Source: Acidimicrobiales bacterium
GTDB lineage: Bacteria; Actinomycetota; Acidimicrobiia; Acidimicrobiales; RAAP-2
Direction: 5' to 3'
Assembly (NCBI GenBank): GCA_015478655.1
Contig: JADMIJ010000039.1
Location: forward strand, 1-37,950
Length of the DNA stretch: 37,950 nt
Position numbers and translations under genes: made by a program. The notes beneath the pieces are model-generated. The model searched no databases. It was not told where the DNA came from and saw only the letters and a list, made by a program, of their open reading frames with translations. Each line of letters begins with the position of its first letter. Positions within the stretch are counted from its first letter, which is position 1. Of this stretch, positions 1-11,259 are shown piece after piece.

Positions 1-1
1 A

Positions 2-904
2 GTTTCCAGCAGTCCGCAGCGCTGTGACCAGGGACGATGTCATCCGGGACCCCCGCAAATGCCTACGAACTCAGTAATGCCGGCCTTCGCCTCGTCCACC
101 ATCATCGCCTTCACCGCCTACTTCGGGACGTTCGCCATCTTCTTCATGGTGGCGCTCTACCTCCAGGTCGTGGTCGCCGTCTCGCCCCTGGGCCTGGCCT
201 TGGACTTCGTCCCTTTGGCCATTGGCATGGTGGCGGCCTCGCTGGTCACAGGTCGCTGGGTGGCGCTGTGGGGCCCTCGCATCCCCATGGCCACCGGATG
301 CCTGCTGGCCGGGGTCGGGGTCCTCCTCACCAACTCCATGATCAGTCCCCATGTCGGAATCGGCCAAATCGGTTGGACCATGTTCGTGGCCGGGGTGGGG
401 GTGGGCATGGCCATGGTACCGGTGACCTCGGCGTCACTGGGCTCGGTCCCGGCCGAGCACTCGGGCATGGCCGCCTCGACCACCAATACCTTCCGGGAAC
501 TCGGAGCCGTGGTCGGCGTGGCCGTACTGGGATCGATCGTCAACGGCCAACTGACGGTGAACCTGGTTCGGCGGCTTACCGCCATCGGTATCCCAAAGGC
601 TTACCAGTCCCTGGTGGTGTCCGCTGTCACCACCGGCTCCTACCAGAGCGAGTCCAAGTCGGCCACGGCCAAGAGCCCCGCCATCTCCCACATCGTCAAG
701 GAAGTGACCTCTGCGGCCTACGGTGCCTTCGGGCGCGGCCTGCACCTCTCACTCAACATTGCCGGCATCCTTCTTCTGGCGTCGGCCGTCTTGGCCCTGA
801 CCACTGTCTACGGTCGACGGATCCACTTGGAAAGGGTGAACTCCAAGGAGGGTCACCTGCTCCACCTGTCGATGGAAGACCCGCCCGAACTTCTTCGGCC
901 TTAA
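2..904 (+). CDS. MFS drug exporter (DHA2/EmrB-QacA type), C-terminal part only
   Basis: Inner-membrane proton-driven exporter of the 14-helix DHA2 family by its C-terminal half. From the Met at base 59 there are about five hydrophobic helices, the DHA2-like stretch ELGAVVGVAVLGSI near residue 150, a long loop around residues 180-225, then a last helix and a charged tail. Only about 281 residues are present where the family has about 450-520, so the N-terminal half is missing. The frame stays open leftwards to base 2, so the gene most likely continues beyond the window. The residues before base 59 are Cys/Pro-rich and not exporter-like, so a rearranged or degenerate 5' part is also possible. 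Substrate cannot be told. Confidence 0.7.
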   Translation, partial: VSSSPQRCDQGRCHPGPPQMPTNSVMPAFASSTIIAFTAYFGTFAIFFMVALYLQVVVAVSPLGLALDFVPLAIGMVAASLVTGRWVALWGPRIPMATGCLLAGVGVLLTNSMISPHVGIGQIGWTMFVAGVGVGMAMVPVTSASLGSVPAEHSGMAASTTNTFRELGAVVGVAVLGSIVNGQLTVNLVRRLTAIGIPKAYQSLVVSAVTTGSYQSESKSATAKSPAISHIVKEVTSAAYGAFGRGLHLSLNIAGILLLASAVLALTTVYGRRIHLERVNSKEGHLLHLSMEDPPELLRP

Positions 905-1925
905 CGTCACAGTCCTTATTCTTCGGCAACTCGCTGGTGCGGCGGTTGGCTGCAGCCTCCGCCGGGAGTTAATCGAATGGGATCGGCCTCTCTGCGGGCG
1001 AAATGGCGCACACGCGAAGGCCCCATTGACCGACGAAGCTGGCCAAGTGGTCCAGGGTGACGTTGCCAGTATCACAGTAGTACCAGGTAAGAGGCTTCTC
1101 TTGAAAGGGTGACGTTGAGGGTGACGTGGCTTCGGAGGATGTCGATATCCGGGACAGAACGTGCCGGTGCTCGACCCAGGGAGCAGCGATGCCCAGATCA
1201 TTGGAAGACACGTTTCAAAGCCATAACACTTCGACCCTCTCAAGGGTTGGGCGAAGTGCGCCGTCGCCATTCAGGAGAGCCGTCAACGGTTCCGGTGGTC
1301 CGGACCAGGCGCCACCCGATGTCCAGATAGTGCTCGTCACTCAATCTGGACTCGAGCTTCCGCTGGCGGAGTCGCCCGGCCAGACTGCCCGCCTCCTGGA
1401 AGTCATCTCCGAAATGGCCGCCGACACTGGGCGGGACAAGCCAGCGAGCTGCAGGAACATCGCCGACGGGCGGCCTCGCCCAGTTCGGGTGGATCAGATG
1501 TTCGACCGTGTGCGGGTCATCGTCCGACGGGGCACAAGCACCGAAGGTGGTATGCCGCGTGAATCGGGTGCCGTACGCCAGCCGGCTCGATGTCGACGGT
1601 TCGGGCGGTCGACCGCCAAGAAGAGGGAGCCGAGAAGATCTGCACCGCTCACGTGACATTCGTCACTGCGCCCAATGGTTTGCCCGATTCGGGTTGAGCA
1701 CCGGCGGCGTGAGAGGCCGTCCGAGCCGCAGTGAGGCGAGGAGGTTGCGTAGGGAGGTCGAGGCCTTGCATCGATTTGTCAGTAGCGAGGAACCATCCCG
1801 CAGGTGGTCACGACGAGGAGGAGCAAAGTGAAGTCGTACGAGTGTGAGACCGCGGCCCCAGATTCCCAATCTTGGGGAAACGGGTCTCTACGTCGCGGAC
1901 CGGATACCCATGCAGAGGGCAGGAC
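905..1925. other. Gene-poor stretch left of the integrase
   Basis: About 1 kb with no reading frame I can defend. Several overlapping frames of 70-170 codons exist on both strands, but none has family motifs, a ribosome-binding site, or the strong third-position GC of real genes here. The base composition is visibly less GC-rich than the core genes. It probably contains decayed accessory DNA. The only clear structure is a stem-loop at 1227-1258. Confidence 0.5.
1227..1258. repeat. Stem-loop in the gene-poor region
   Basis: CACTTCG (1227-1233) pairs with CGAAGTG (1252-1258), and ACCCT (1234-1238) pairs with AGGGT (1243-1247) around a CTCA loop. This gives a 12-bp stem with a four-base bulge on the right arm. 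No T-run follows. It could be a terminator, a recombination or replication structure, or the relic of an RNA. Function unknown. Confidence 0.45.
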
Positions 1926-2171
1926 ATGAGCCAGTTCCTCACCATGCCCGAGGCATCGCTCCACTGCGGGGGAGTACCGAGCCCAGAGACGCTGTACCGA
2001 TTGGCGCGCGAAGGTCAACTTCCAGTCCGCCGCATTGGTCGACGCCTTGTCCTCTCCGAGCGGCTGCTTGATGAGTGGATCGATTCCGTAGGTGACGTCC
2101 GCGACACCCTCTATCCCCAGACAACTGACGTGGCTGCGCAGACGACCCAAATTGCTGAAGGGCCAACTTAA
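1926..2171 (+). CDS. Excisionase-like helix-turn-helix protein
   Basis: Small (81 aa) DNA-binding protein of the excisionase/MerR-like HTH_17 type. Its core reads PSETLYRLAREG-like (PSPETLYRLAREGQLPVRRI), then a short wing with RRLVLSERLLDEWI, the usual Xis pattern of recognition helix plus wing. The start at 1926 is chosen because GAGGGCAGG lies just upstream and the family fold begins a few residues later; an in-frame upstream start at 1872 would add unrelated sequence. It sits about 300 bp from the end of a tyrosine integrase on the other strand, so a role in excision is inferred. It could instead be a plain transcription regulator. Confidence 0.7.
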   Translation: MSQFLTMPEASLHCGGVPSPETLYRLAREGQLPVRRIGRRLVLSERLLDEWIDSVGDVRDTLYPQTTDVAAQTTQIAEGPT

Positions 2172-2218
2172 AGTGACGGAGACGCTCAGCGGGGACGACG
2201 TCACTGCCTGGGAGTCCC

Positions 2219-2476
2219 ATGCGGCGTTCGCGTTCGCTCAGCAACCTTGGGCACCCCTGGATCTACCCTTTGGCGGTGGACCAATCTCCCGACGACCTAC
2301 ACAGCGTTTTCGTCGACTGGCCATCTGGGGCCACCATCGAAGAACCCGAGGTTCGATTCGTGAGCCAGAGCAACGACGTGTCATCGACGTGGGAAGAGAT
2401 CGAGCGGATCCCGCACCCCTCCGGAACAGGCGGCCTCTTCGCCCGCATCGAGGTTGTGTTCCGCCGAGTCAGATGA
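2219..2476 (+). CDS. Small hypothetical protein beside the integrase
   Basis: 85-codon frame with a balanced, protein-like composition (acidic middle, RIEVVFRRVR C-terminus) that ends 4 bp before the convergent integrase stop. No family is recognised and no good ribosome-binding site is visible. It follows the excisionase-like gene by 47 bp and could be co-transcribed accessory cargo. It may also be a chance frame. Confidence 0.3.
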   Translation: MRRSRSLSNLGHPWIYPLAVDQSPDDLHSVFVDWPSGATIEEPEVRFVSQSNDVSSTWEEIERIPHPSGTGGLFARIEVVFRRVR

Positions 2477-2480
2477 GTTG

Positions 2481-3623
2481 TCAACTCGCCGTAAGCGCTC
2501 GACCCAATGCGTTTGCGGCATCTCGATCTCGCTCTGGGAGGAAGTGGCTGTACACCTTGAGCGTCGTGGAGGCGTCATGGTGCCCAAGGCGGCCAGCAAC
2601 GGTCCGCACATCGTGGCCGCCGCCAATCATCTGGGTGGCTGCGAAGTGGCGAAGCGCGTGAAGGTGCGTATCCACGCCCGCATCGGTGGCGATCTTCTTC
2701 ACGTAGTGGCTGGTCGTATCCGGCGAGATCGGACGCACCATGTCGTAGGAGAACACCGGCGACTCGTCGACTAGCTCGATTCCGAGTTCAGCGGCGCGCT
2801 CATCGTGCCGTGCACGCTGTCGGCGGAGCACTTCCTCGGCGAAGGGGTCCAGGGCGAGCACCCGACCCGCATGGGTCTTTGTGTCCTTGGTGATCCACTC
2901 ACCGTTGACGACGGTGATCGACCGCTCGATGGTCAGGGTCAGTGCATCCCAGTCGATGTCGCCCCATCGGAGGCCGCAGAGTTCGCCTCGCCGCGCCCCC
3001 GTGACCGCCGCCAGAGCGATGAACGCCGCCATATCGGCATCGTCCTTGTCCGCCACACCAATCATGGCCTGCACCTCCGCTGGCGTAGGAGCCGCCTTAG
3101 GGACGGCGCGAGCTGTAGGAGGAGTAGTCCTGGTCGCTGGATTCGACGCGATTACGCCCTCCTTCACGGCTTGATTCAGCGCCGCCGAGATGACCGCATG
3201 GACCCTCCGGACCGAAGCGGGCGAAAGAGGCCGCTCGCGGCGCCTGAGGGCCACATAGAGGTCATCCAGGTCCCTCACCTCGAGATCTCGCAAAGGGACG
3301 TCGCCGAGGGCCGGCTTGATGATCTTCTCGACGGTGCGCTTGTGTTCCCGGACCGTCGTGGGCGACAGCTCCTTGAGGACGGTCGCCTTCGGGAGCCAGC
3401 GGTCCAGATACGTGCCAAACGACTCGGGCGGGCCGGTGTGGTCGACGGTACCGACCTCTATGACCAGCTCGCTGAGGGCGTCGTCGGCCAACTTGGCAGA
3501 GCCGTGGAAGTGCCTGGAGACGTACTTCGGCTTGCCAGTGATCGGCGACTTGCCGGCGTAGACCCGGAGCTCCCACACCGCCGATTTGCCACGTCCACGG
3601 ACCAACCGCCTCGAACCCTTCAT
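2481..3623 (-). CDS. Tyrosine site-specific integrase
   Basis: Phage/ICE-type tyrosine recombinase of 380 aa, a normal length. An N-terminal arm-binding segment (about 1-60) is followed by a SAM-like core-binding domain (about 65-160) and a catalytic domain (about 175-375). The catalytic set is complete: Arg211 in TGARRGEL, Lys249, His322 and Arg325 in HALR, His348 in LGHH, and the nucleophile Tyr358 in KVYSH. It therefore looks functional. The gene starts 76 bp from the 3' end of tRNA-Thr and reads away from it, the standard place for an element that targets this tRNA. An excisionase-like gene lies beyond, on the opposite strand. I could not find a second copy of the tRNA 3' end, so element limits are unknown. 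Confidence 0.93.
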   Translation of the reverse strand: MKGSRRLVRGRGKSAVWELRVYAGKSPITGKPKYVSRHFHGSAKLADDALSELVIEVGTVDHTGPPESFGTYLDRWLPKATVLKELSPTTVREHKRTVEKIIKPALGDVPLRDLEVRDLDDLYVALRRRERPLSPASVRRVHAVISAALNQAVKEGVIASNPATRTTPPTARAVPKAAPTPAEVQAMIGVADKDDADMAAFIALAAVTGARRGELCGLRWGDIDWDALTLTIERSITVVNGEWITKDTKTHAGRVLALDPFAEEVLRRQRARHDERAAELGIELVDESPVFSYDMVRPISPDTTSHYVKKIATDAGVDTHLHALRHFAATQMIGGGHDVRTVAGRLGHHDASTTLKVYSHFLPERDRDAANALGRALTAS

Positions 3624-3698
3624 GGGTTCAACTCTATCGGTTTATGGGGTTGATATGGGGCGGTTGTCAGAATCGGTGATCCAAAATCACCTCTGACC

Positions 3699-3774
3699 TG
3701 GAGCCTGGGAGGAGAATCGAACTCCTGACCTACGCATTACGAGTGCGTTGCTCTACCGACTGAGCTACCCAGGC
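3699..3774 (-). tRNA. tRNA-Thr (anticodon CGT)
   Basis: Complete cloverleaf on the minus strand. The acceptor arms GCCTGGG/CCCAGGC pair perfectly, the anticodon stem is ACGCA/TGCGT around loop CTCGTAA (anticodon CGT), and the T arm is AGGAG-TTCGATT-CTCCT. Discriminator T and an encoded CCA (bases 3701-3699) follow. Its 3' end faces the integrase gene, consistent with use as an attachment site. Confidence 0.95.
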
Positions 3775-3834
3775 GCGGTGAGACACGCTATCCGAACGGG
3801 GTCTGGCGGCTGGATGGATGGTTGCTCGATGATC

Positions 3835-4968
3835 TCAGTCGATCATCCCGGACAGCTCGACCATCAACGCCTCCATCAACAGCGATTCGTTGGGATTTCG
3901 GTCGAGTGCCACAGAGGCCTCGTGGATGGCGTCGACCTGACGGCCCGCACGCCGACTCTCAGCGGCAGTTCCCGGGGTCGTCGCCTCCCCGTCGGCACCG
4001 GTGGTCGCCACCAGTCGATCGCGGTACACGCCGGCCAGGGTGGCCAGGCCGAAGCGGAGGTCGTCGGTCCGCCAACGCCGCTCCTCCCGTTTGTGGCCGT
4101 CTTCCACCTGCTTGCGACCGACGATGCCCTTGGCTCCCACCAGTTCCGCTTGTTCGCCCAGAACGGCCATCTCCTGTTCGTGTTCGGCGCGCAGCGGAGC
4201 CAGCGCCTCGTCGGCGGATTCCAGCAACTCGGCGGCGGCCGCCGCCGCGGCGGCCCCGCTGCCGTCGAGGCGCGTCGGAATCGACCGCCATTGCTCCTGG
4301 CGGGCAACGAATCCGGCATCGCTCACCAACAGCCGGGCGCGGTCCAGGCGCCCGGCGGAGGCGTTCGCCACCGTCTTGGCATGATCGGGTTCCACACCGT
4401 GCGAGACCAACCACTCGACCACGGTCTGTTCGGGAACGGGATCGAATGAGATCTGCACGCACCGGCTGACGATGGTGGCCAGGCTGGACGGCAGATCGTC
4501 TGCCACCAGGACGAACACAGTGGCCGGTGGGGGCTCCTCCACCGTCTTGAGAAGAGCGGGCGCCGCCCTCTCGGCGAGATGGACGTCGGTGACCATGATC
4601 ACCTGCCGCGCCGATTCGAGGGGGCGGCGTTGGGCGCGCATGACGATGGTCCGGGCCTCATCGACATCGAGGGAGGCACCCGTCCGCTCCACCACCACGA
4701 GGTCGGGATGGGTTCCGTTGAGGGCCCGGCGACACACGTTGCATTCGCCACACCCACCCTGCGGGCAGAGGAGGGCGGCCGCGAAGCCGCGGGCAGCGGC
4801 ACGCTTGCCCGAGCCGGTGGGCCCGTGGAGGAGATAAGCATGCACAGGTCGGCGGGCTGCCGCCATCAACTGGGCCACCGCCCGCGGTTGGCCCACCACC
4901 TCGTCGAAGAGCGCGGGGGCCGGCAGGGCGGCCGATGGCCCTCCGCCGGAGGGATCGCTAGCGCTCAC
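3835..4968 (-). CDS. holB: DNA polymerase III subunit delta'
   Basis: Clamp-loader AAA+ subunit. Residues 49-56 hold a Walker A motif (GPTGSGKR), followed by the zinc-finger cysteines C68, C73, C76 and C79, then LLKTVEEPP and the SRC motif. The C-terminal third is an Ala-rich helical collar typical of actinobacterial forms. I place the start at the GTG ending at 4968 because a perfect GGAGG lies 6 nt upstream. A longer in-frame version from 4998 would overlap tmk more and has no such site. The chosen start overlaps the tmk stop by 11 bp, implying translational coupling. Length is 377 aa. Confidence 0.9.
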   Translation of the reverse strand: MSASDPSGGGPSAALPAPALFDEVVGQPRAVAQLMAAARRPVHAYLLHGPTGSGKRAAARGFAAALLCPQGGCGECNVCRRALNGTHPDLVVVERTGASLDVDEARTIVMRAQRRPLESARQVIMVTDVHLAERAAPALLKTVEEPPPATVFVLVADDLPSSLATIVSRCVQISFDPVPEQTVVEWLVSHGVEPDHAKTVANASAGRLDRARLLVSDAGFVARQEQWRSIPTRLDGSGAAAAAAAAELLESADEALAPLRAEHEQEMAVLGEQAELVGAKGIVGRKQVEDGHKREERRWRTDDLRFGLATLAGVYRDRLVATTGADGEATTPGTAAESRRAGRQVDAIHEASVALDRNPNESLLMEALMVELSGMID

Positions 4969-5593
4969 TGCCGACCTCCGGGCCGAGGCAGTTCTCAACT
5001 CCCGACCACACCCGAGCCGCCACCTCGTCCACCGGTCCCGTGCCGTCGACGACCAACCAGGGTCTCGTCGCCTCGGTCACCAGCCTCTGGTAGCCCTCGG
5101 CCACCCGTCGTTGGAACTGGACGCCTTGGGCCTCGAAGCGATCCTCGTGGGATTCCCTCCGGCGGGCCGCGGCCACGTCCACCGGCACATCGATGAGCAC
5201 GGTCACGTCGGGGTCCGTGCCCCCGGTCGCCCAGGCGACCAACTGGTGCAGCCCCGATGCGTCGAGGCCGCGTCCATATCCCTGGTACGCCAGGGTGGAG
5301 GCGGAGTACCGGTCCGTGACCACCCAGGTTCCGGCCTCGAGGGCCGGAGTAACCACTTCGGCGAGGTGTTGGGCCCGGTCAGCGACCATCAGCAGGGCCT
5401 CGGCCCGCTCGGCCACCGGTGGCTGATCTCGGTCGAGAAGCAGGCTCCGAAGCGACCGTCCCAGGGCCGTGGCCCCGGGCTCGAACGTGAGCAGGGCACC
5501 GAGTCGGTCGGCCAGGAGGCGTGCCTGGGTGGACTTGCCGCAACCGTCGATTCCCTCCAGCGCGATCAAGCGACCCCGTCCGCCATCGGTCAC
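4958..5593 (-). CDS. tmk: Thymidylate kinase
   Basis: Phosphorylates dTMP to dTDP with ATP in the cytosol. The 211-aa protein has the P-loop GIDGCGKS at residues 14-21, the DRY motif at 94-96 within TDRYSAS, and a LID region around residues 145-160 ([11 protein letters not shown]). Length is standard. The GTG start lies 6 bp after the topA stop, and the end overlaps holB by 11 bp, so topA-tmk-holB form one transcription unit. Streptomyces has the same trio in the same order. Confidence 0.95.
   Translation of the reverse strand: MTDGGRGRLIALEGIDGCGKSTQARLLADRLGALLTFEPGATALGRSLRSLLLDRDQPPVAERAEALLMVADRAQHLAEVVTPALEAGTWVVTDRYSASTLAYQGYGRGLDASGLHQLVAWATGGTDPDVTVLIDVPVDVAAARRRESHEDRFEAQGVQFQRRVAEGYQRLVTEATRPWLVVDGTGPVDEVAARVWSGVENCLGPEVGSER
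4975..4979 (-). promoter_or_regulatory. Shine-Dalgarno deciding the holB start
   Basis: GGAGG on the minus strand, 6 nt before the GTG at 4968-4966, inside the 3' end of tmk. It supports the shorter holB product and coupled translation. Confidence 0.75.
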
Positions 5594-5599
5594 CCCGGG

Positions 5600-8542
5600 C
5601 TACTGGTCCTCTCCACGCGCCGTCTCGGTGGCCACCATCCCCGTGGTCGCTGCAACCTTCTTGGGAGCCGCCCGCGTGGCCGCGGCCTTCTTGGCCGGTG
5701 CCTTCTTGGCCGGTGCCTTCTTGGCCGGTGCCTTCTTGGCCGATGCCTTCTTCTTGCCAACCGCCTTCTTGGCGACCTTCTTGCGGGTCGAGGGGCCTGC
5801 GGCGCGGCGCTCGGCCAACAGCTCCGAGGCGCGTTCGACAGTGAGGCTCTCCACGTCGTCACCCCGCCGCAGGGAGGCGTTGGTGGTGCCGTCCGTCACG
5901 TAAGGGCCGAAGCGTCCGTCCTTGACCACCATGGGCAACCCGCTGTCAGGGTCCTCCCCCATCTCGCGGAGGGGGCCCTTGGCGTTGCGGCCACGGGTCT
6001 TGGGTTGGGCGAACAACGCCAGGGCCTCGTCCACGGTGACGGTGAGGATCTGGTCCTCCGTGAGCAGGCTCCTGGTGTCGGTCCCCTTCTTCAGATAGGG
6101 CCCGAACTTGCCGTTGTGGGCAACGATCTCCTGGTTGCTCTCAGGGTCGGAGCCGACGACCCGGGGCACGCGCAGGAGTTCGAGCGCCTGCTCGATGGTG
6201 ATCGTCTCCGGTGACATGGATGCGAACAGCGAGGACGTCCGAGGCTTCGGTCCCCCGTCCACCAGCTCGCCCAGCTGCACGTAGGGCCCAAACCGCCCGG
6301 CCCGTACCTGCACCGGCAACCCGGTCTCGGGATCCTCCCCGAGCACCCGATCCGACGACGGTGCCTCGAGCAGCGACTCGGCCCGCTCGATGGTGAGCTC
6401 GTCCGGTGCGAGGTCGTCGGGGATCGACACCCGGTCCTCGCCATGTTGCAGGTAGGGACCGTAGCGGCCCACCCGGGCCACGATCTCCTCGCCGTCGGTG
6501 CCGGTGCCGATAGGGATCGAGTTGATCTCTCGGGCGTCGATCTCTCCCAGGTAGGTGCTCACCTCGCGCTTGAGACCGAGCCGTTCCACCGGGTCGACGG
6601 CCGTTCCGGTGGCGGTTCCGACCGCGGTTCCGTCCGCCGCTCCGGACGCCGCCCCGTCAATCCCGGGATCTCCGAAGTAGAACCGGGTCAGCCAGGGGAG
6701 GGACTCCTCGTCGCCCGAGGCGATGGCATCGAGGTCGTCCTCCATCGAGGCGGTGAACCCGTAGTCCACCAGATCGGCGAAGTACCGCTCGAGGAGCCCG
6801 ACCACCGCGAAGGCGGTGAACGAGGGAACCAGGGCGGTGCCCTTCTTCCACACGTAGCCCCGGTCGAGGATGGTGGCGATCACGCTGGCGTAGGTGGAGG
6901 GCCGCCCGACACCGAGCTCCTCCATGGCCTTGACCAGCGATGCCTCGGTGTAGCGGGCAGGCGGCTGGGTGGCGTGGGACCCGGGCTCGAGATCCTCCAC
7001 CGACACCGGGTCCCCCTCGGCCATGGGGGGCAGGTGCACCTCGCGGTCGGCCAGCTCGGCCTCCGGATCGTCCTCGCCCTCCACATAGGCCCGGAGGTAA
7101 CCGGGGAACTGGATGACCTTGCCGGAGGCGGAGAACTCCGCCTCGCGACCCGTCACCTCGCCGCCCGCCGACGTCCCCACCAGCCGCACCTGGGCGCTGG
7201 TGCCGGTGGCATCGGCCATCTGGGATGCCACTGTGCGCTTCCAGATGAGGTCGTAGAGGCGGAACTCGTCGCCCGACAGCGAGCGGGCGGCCTCGTCGGG
7301 AGTGCGGAACGACTCGCCGGCCGGCCGGATGGCCTCGTGGGCCTCCTGGGCGTTCTTGACCTTGCGCTCATAGCGCCGCGGCTGGGCGGGGACGAAGGCG
7401 GGGCCGTAGAGGGCGGATGCCTGCGCCCGGGCCGCATCGAGGGCCTGGCTCGACAGGGTGGTCGAGTCCGTCCGCATGTAGGTGATCCAGCCGTCCTCGT
7501 ACAGGCGCTGGGCGATCTGCATGGTCCGCTTGGAGCCGAAGCGCAGCTTGCGGCCGGCCTCCTGCTGCAGGGTCGAGGTCATGAACGGGGCCGACGGCGA
7601 GCGGCGGAAGGGCTTGTGGGTCATCGACTTGACCTCGAAGGGCACGCCGGCCAGCCCCTCGGCCAGCACACGGGCCTCGCCCTCGGCCAGCACCACCACC
7701 GAACCGGGTGACGTGAGCTCGCCGGTATCGCCGAAGTCGCGCCCCGAGGCCAGCGCCACCCCGTCCACCGACACCAGCGAAGCGGTGAACGATCGCGGTG
7801 TGCCCTCGGTGACCGGCGCAGCCTCGGCCGTGAAGGTGGCGTCGATGCCCCACCAACCGGCGGAACGGAACCCCATGCGGGCCCGCTCCCGCTCGACCAC
7901 CATGCGGGTGGCCACACTCTGGACCCGCCCGGCCGACAGGCGAGGCATGATCTTCTTCCACAGGACCGGCGAGACCTCATAGCCGTAGAGCCGGTCGAGG
8001 ATCCGGCGGGCCTCCTGGGCGTCGACCAGGCGACGGTCGAGGTCACGCCACTCGAGCACCGCCCGCTCGATGGCCGGGCGGGTGATCTCGTGGAAGACCA
8101 TCCGCTTGACCGGTACCCGGGGCGCCAGGACCTCGAGGAGGTGCCAGGCGATCGACTCGCCCTCGCGGTCCTCGTCCGAAGCCAGGTAGACCTCGCTGGC
8201 CTGCTTGACCAGCTGCCTCAACTTGGCCACCTGGGACTTCTTCTCCGACGACACCACGTAGAGCGGCTTGAAGCCGTTGTCGACGTCCACCCCCAGTCGG
8301 GACCAGCTCTCGGCCTTGTAGGCGGCCGGGACCTCGTCGGCCCGGCGTGGGAGGTCCCGGATGTGACCGATGGAGGACTCGACCACGTAGTCCGATCCCA
8401 GCAGCCCGGCGATGGTCTTGGCCTTGGCGGGAGATTCGACGATGACCAGGGGCTTCGCCCCGCTCCGGGGGCGCGGCCCGCCGGGGGCACCGTTGCCGGC
8501 GGCGGTATCCAGGGGCGTCTCTGTCAGGTCGGTGGGTGCCAT
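5600..8542 (-). CDS. topA: DNA topoisomerase I (type IA)
   Basis: Relaxes negative supercoils through a 5'-phosphotyrosine. The N-terminal Toprim domain starts near residue 30 ([12 protein letters not shown]) with its acidic motif at 122-129 (SDEDREGE). The nucleophile is Tyr355 in [11 protein letters not shown]. Instead of Cys4 zinc fingers, the C-terminal third carries several repeats built around GRYGPY/GRFGPY/GKFGPY, the actinobacterial TopoI C-terminal repeats. The last about 60 residues are a Lys/Ala/Pro-rich basic tail. Such tails in mycobacterial and streptomycete TopA aid DNA binding and processivity. The 980-aa length fits. The ATG at 8542 lacks a clear Shine-Dalgarno. Confidence 0.96.
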   Translation of the reverse strand: MAPTDLTETPLDTAAGNGAPGGPRPRSGAKPLVIVESPAKAKTIAGLLGSDYVVESSIGHIRDLPRRADEVPAAYKAESWSRLGVDVDNGFKPLYVVSSEKKSQVAKLRQLVKQASEVYLASDEDREGESIAWHLLEVLAPRVPVKRMVFHEITRPAIERAVLEWRDLDRRLVDAQEARRILDRLYGYEVSPVLWKKIMPRLSAGRVQSVATRMVVERERARMGFRSAGWWGIDATFTAEAAPVTEGTPRSFTASLVSVDGVALASGRDFGDTGELTSPGSVVVLAEGEARVLAEGLAGVPFEVKSMTHKPFRRSPSAPFMTSTLQQEAGRKLRFGSKRTMQIAQRLYEDGWITYMRTDSTTLSSQALDAARAQASALYGPAFVPAQPRRYERKVKNAQEAHEAIRPAGESFRTPDEAARSLSGDEFRLYDLIWKRTVASQMADATGTSAQVRLVGTSAGGEVTGREAEFSASGKVIQFPGYLRAYVEGEDDPEAELADREVHLPPMAEGDPVSVEDLEPGSHATQPPARYTEASLVKAMEELGVGRPSTYASVIATILDRGYVWKKGTALVPSFTAFAVVGLLERYFADLVDYGFTASMEDDLDAIASGDEESLPWLTRFYFGDPGIDGAASGAADGTAVGTATGTAVDPVERLGLKREVSTYLGEIDAREINSIPIGTGTDGEEIVARVGRYGPYLQHGEDRVSIPDDLAPDELTIERAESLLEAPSSDRVLGEDPETGLPVQVRAGRFGPYVQLGELVDGGPKPRTSSLFASMSPETITIEQALELLRVPRVVGSDPESNQEIVAHNGKFGPYLKKGTDTRSLLTEDQILTVTVDEALALFAQPKTRGRNAKGPLREMGEDPDSGLPMVVKDGRFGPYVTDGTTNASLRRGDDVESLTVERASELLAERRAAGPSTRKKVAKKAVGKKKASAKKAPAKKAPAKKAPAKKAAATRAAPKKVAATTGMVATETARGEDQ
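5686..5745. repeat. 15-bp tandem repeat in the topA tail
   Basis: Four head-to-tail copies of CCTTCTTGGCCGGTG (5686-5700, 5701-5715, 5716-5730, 5731-5745; the last has one change). On the minus strand they encode the pentapeptide repeat in the basic tail (AKKAP register). Such repeats are prone to copy-number change, so tail length may vary between strains. Confidence 0.85.
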
Positions 8543-8585
8543 GGCTGTGGGGCACAGGCTGAACGGTGGGGTGACGCATTGTCAA

Positions 8586-8607
8586 CCCCGGGAGTCTGTC
8601 GCCGGGG
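8586..8607 (-). terminator. Possible hairpin after hppA
   Basis: CCCCGG (8586-8591) and CCGGGG (8602-8607) pair across a 10-nt loop in the 91-bp gap between hppA and topA. There is no T-run. It may slow transcription from hppA into topA, but the stem is short. Confidence 0.3.
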
Positions 8608-8633
8608 CCCTGGGGGGCCACCGGCAGGCGGGC

Positions 8634-11003
<2,370 letters not shown>

Positions 11004-11086
11004 CGGTACGGCTCCCTTCGGTGTACTGCGTGGTTAGGTTCGAATGCTTGCAGGCTTCGACGATCGCGACTGACCGCAAGCGTCGG

Positions 11087-11099
11087 GGGACGTCGTCCC
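11087..11099. repeat. Palindrome upstream of hppA
   Basis: GGGACG-T-CGTCCC, a perfect inverted repeat about 85 bp before the hppA start. It could be an operator or leader hairpin. No known regulator site is recognised. Confidence 0.35.
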
Positions 11100-11189
11100 T
11101 TGCAGAAGCCACGGCCGCGTGGCCGTACGCCGGGCCGCGCTCAGGGCACGCCGAATCCGGCAACGGGGGCAGAAGATACCGACAAATGG

Positions 11190-11211
11190 GTGCCTTCAGC
11201 AAGGAAGGCAC
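11190..11211 (-). terminator. Hairpin terminator of the APC permease gene
   Basis: GTGCCTTC (11190-11197) and GAAGGCAC (11204-11211) form a perfect 8-bp stem with a 6-nt loop. It lies about 50 bp past the permease stop on the minus strand. The RNA then reads CCATTTGTC, so only a weak U-tract follows. Confidence 0.55.
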
Positions 11212-11259
11212 GGCAGCGGCCCACGGCCAGCCCCGACCCGGCGGCGAATGGCGGCCCGC

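Noticed and set aside
1240-1659. Minus-strand frame of 139 codons in the gene-poor region
   Set aside because: No family motifs, no ribosome-binding site, and overlapping frames of similar length on the other strand.
2206-2214. GCCTGGGAG, identical to nine bases at the 3' end of tRNA-Thr (3703-3711), as a possible second attachment site
   Set aside because: Nine GC-rich bases are likely by chance here, and the match does not extend into the T-arm as real attachment repeats do.
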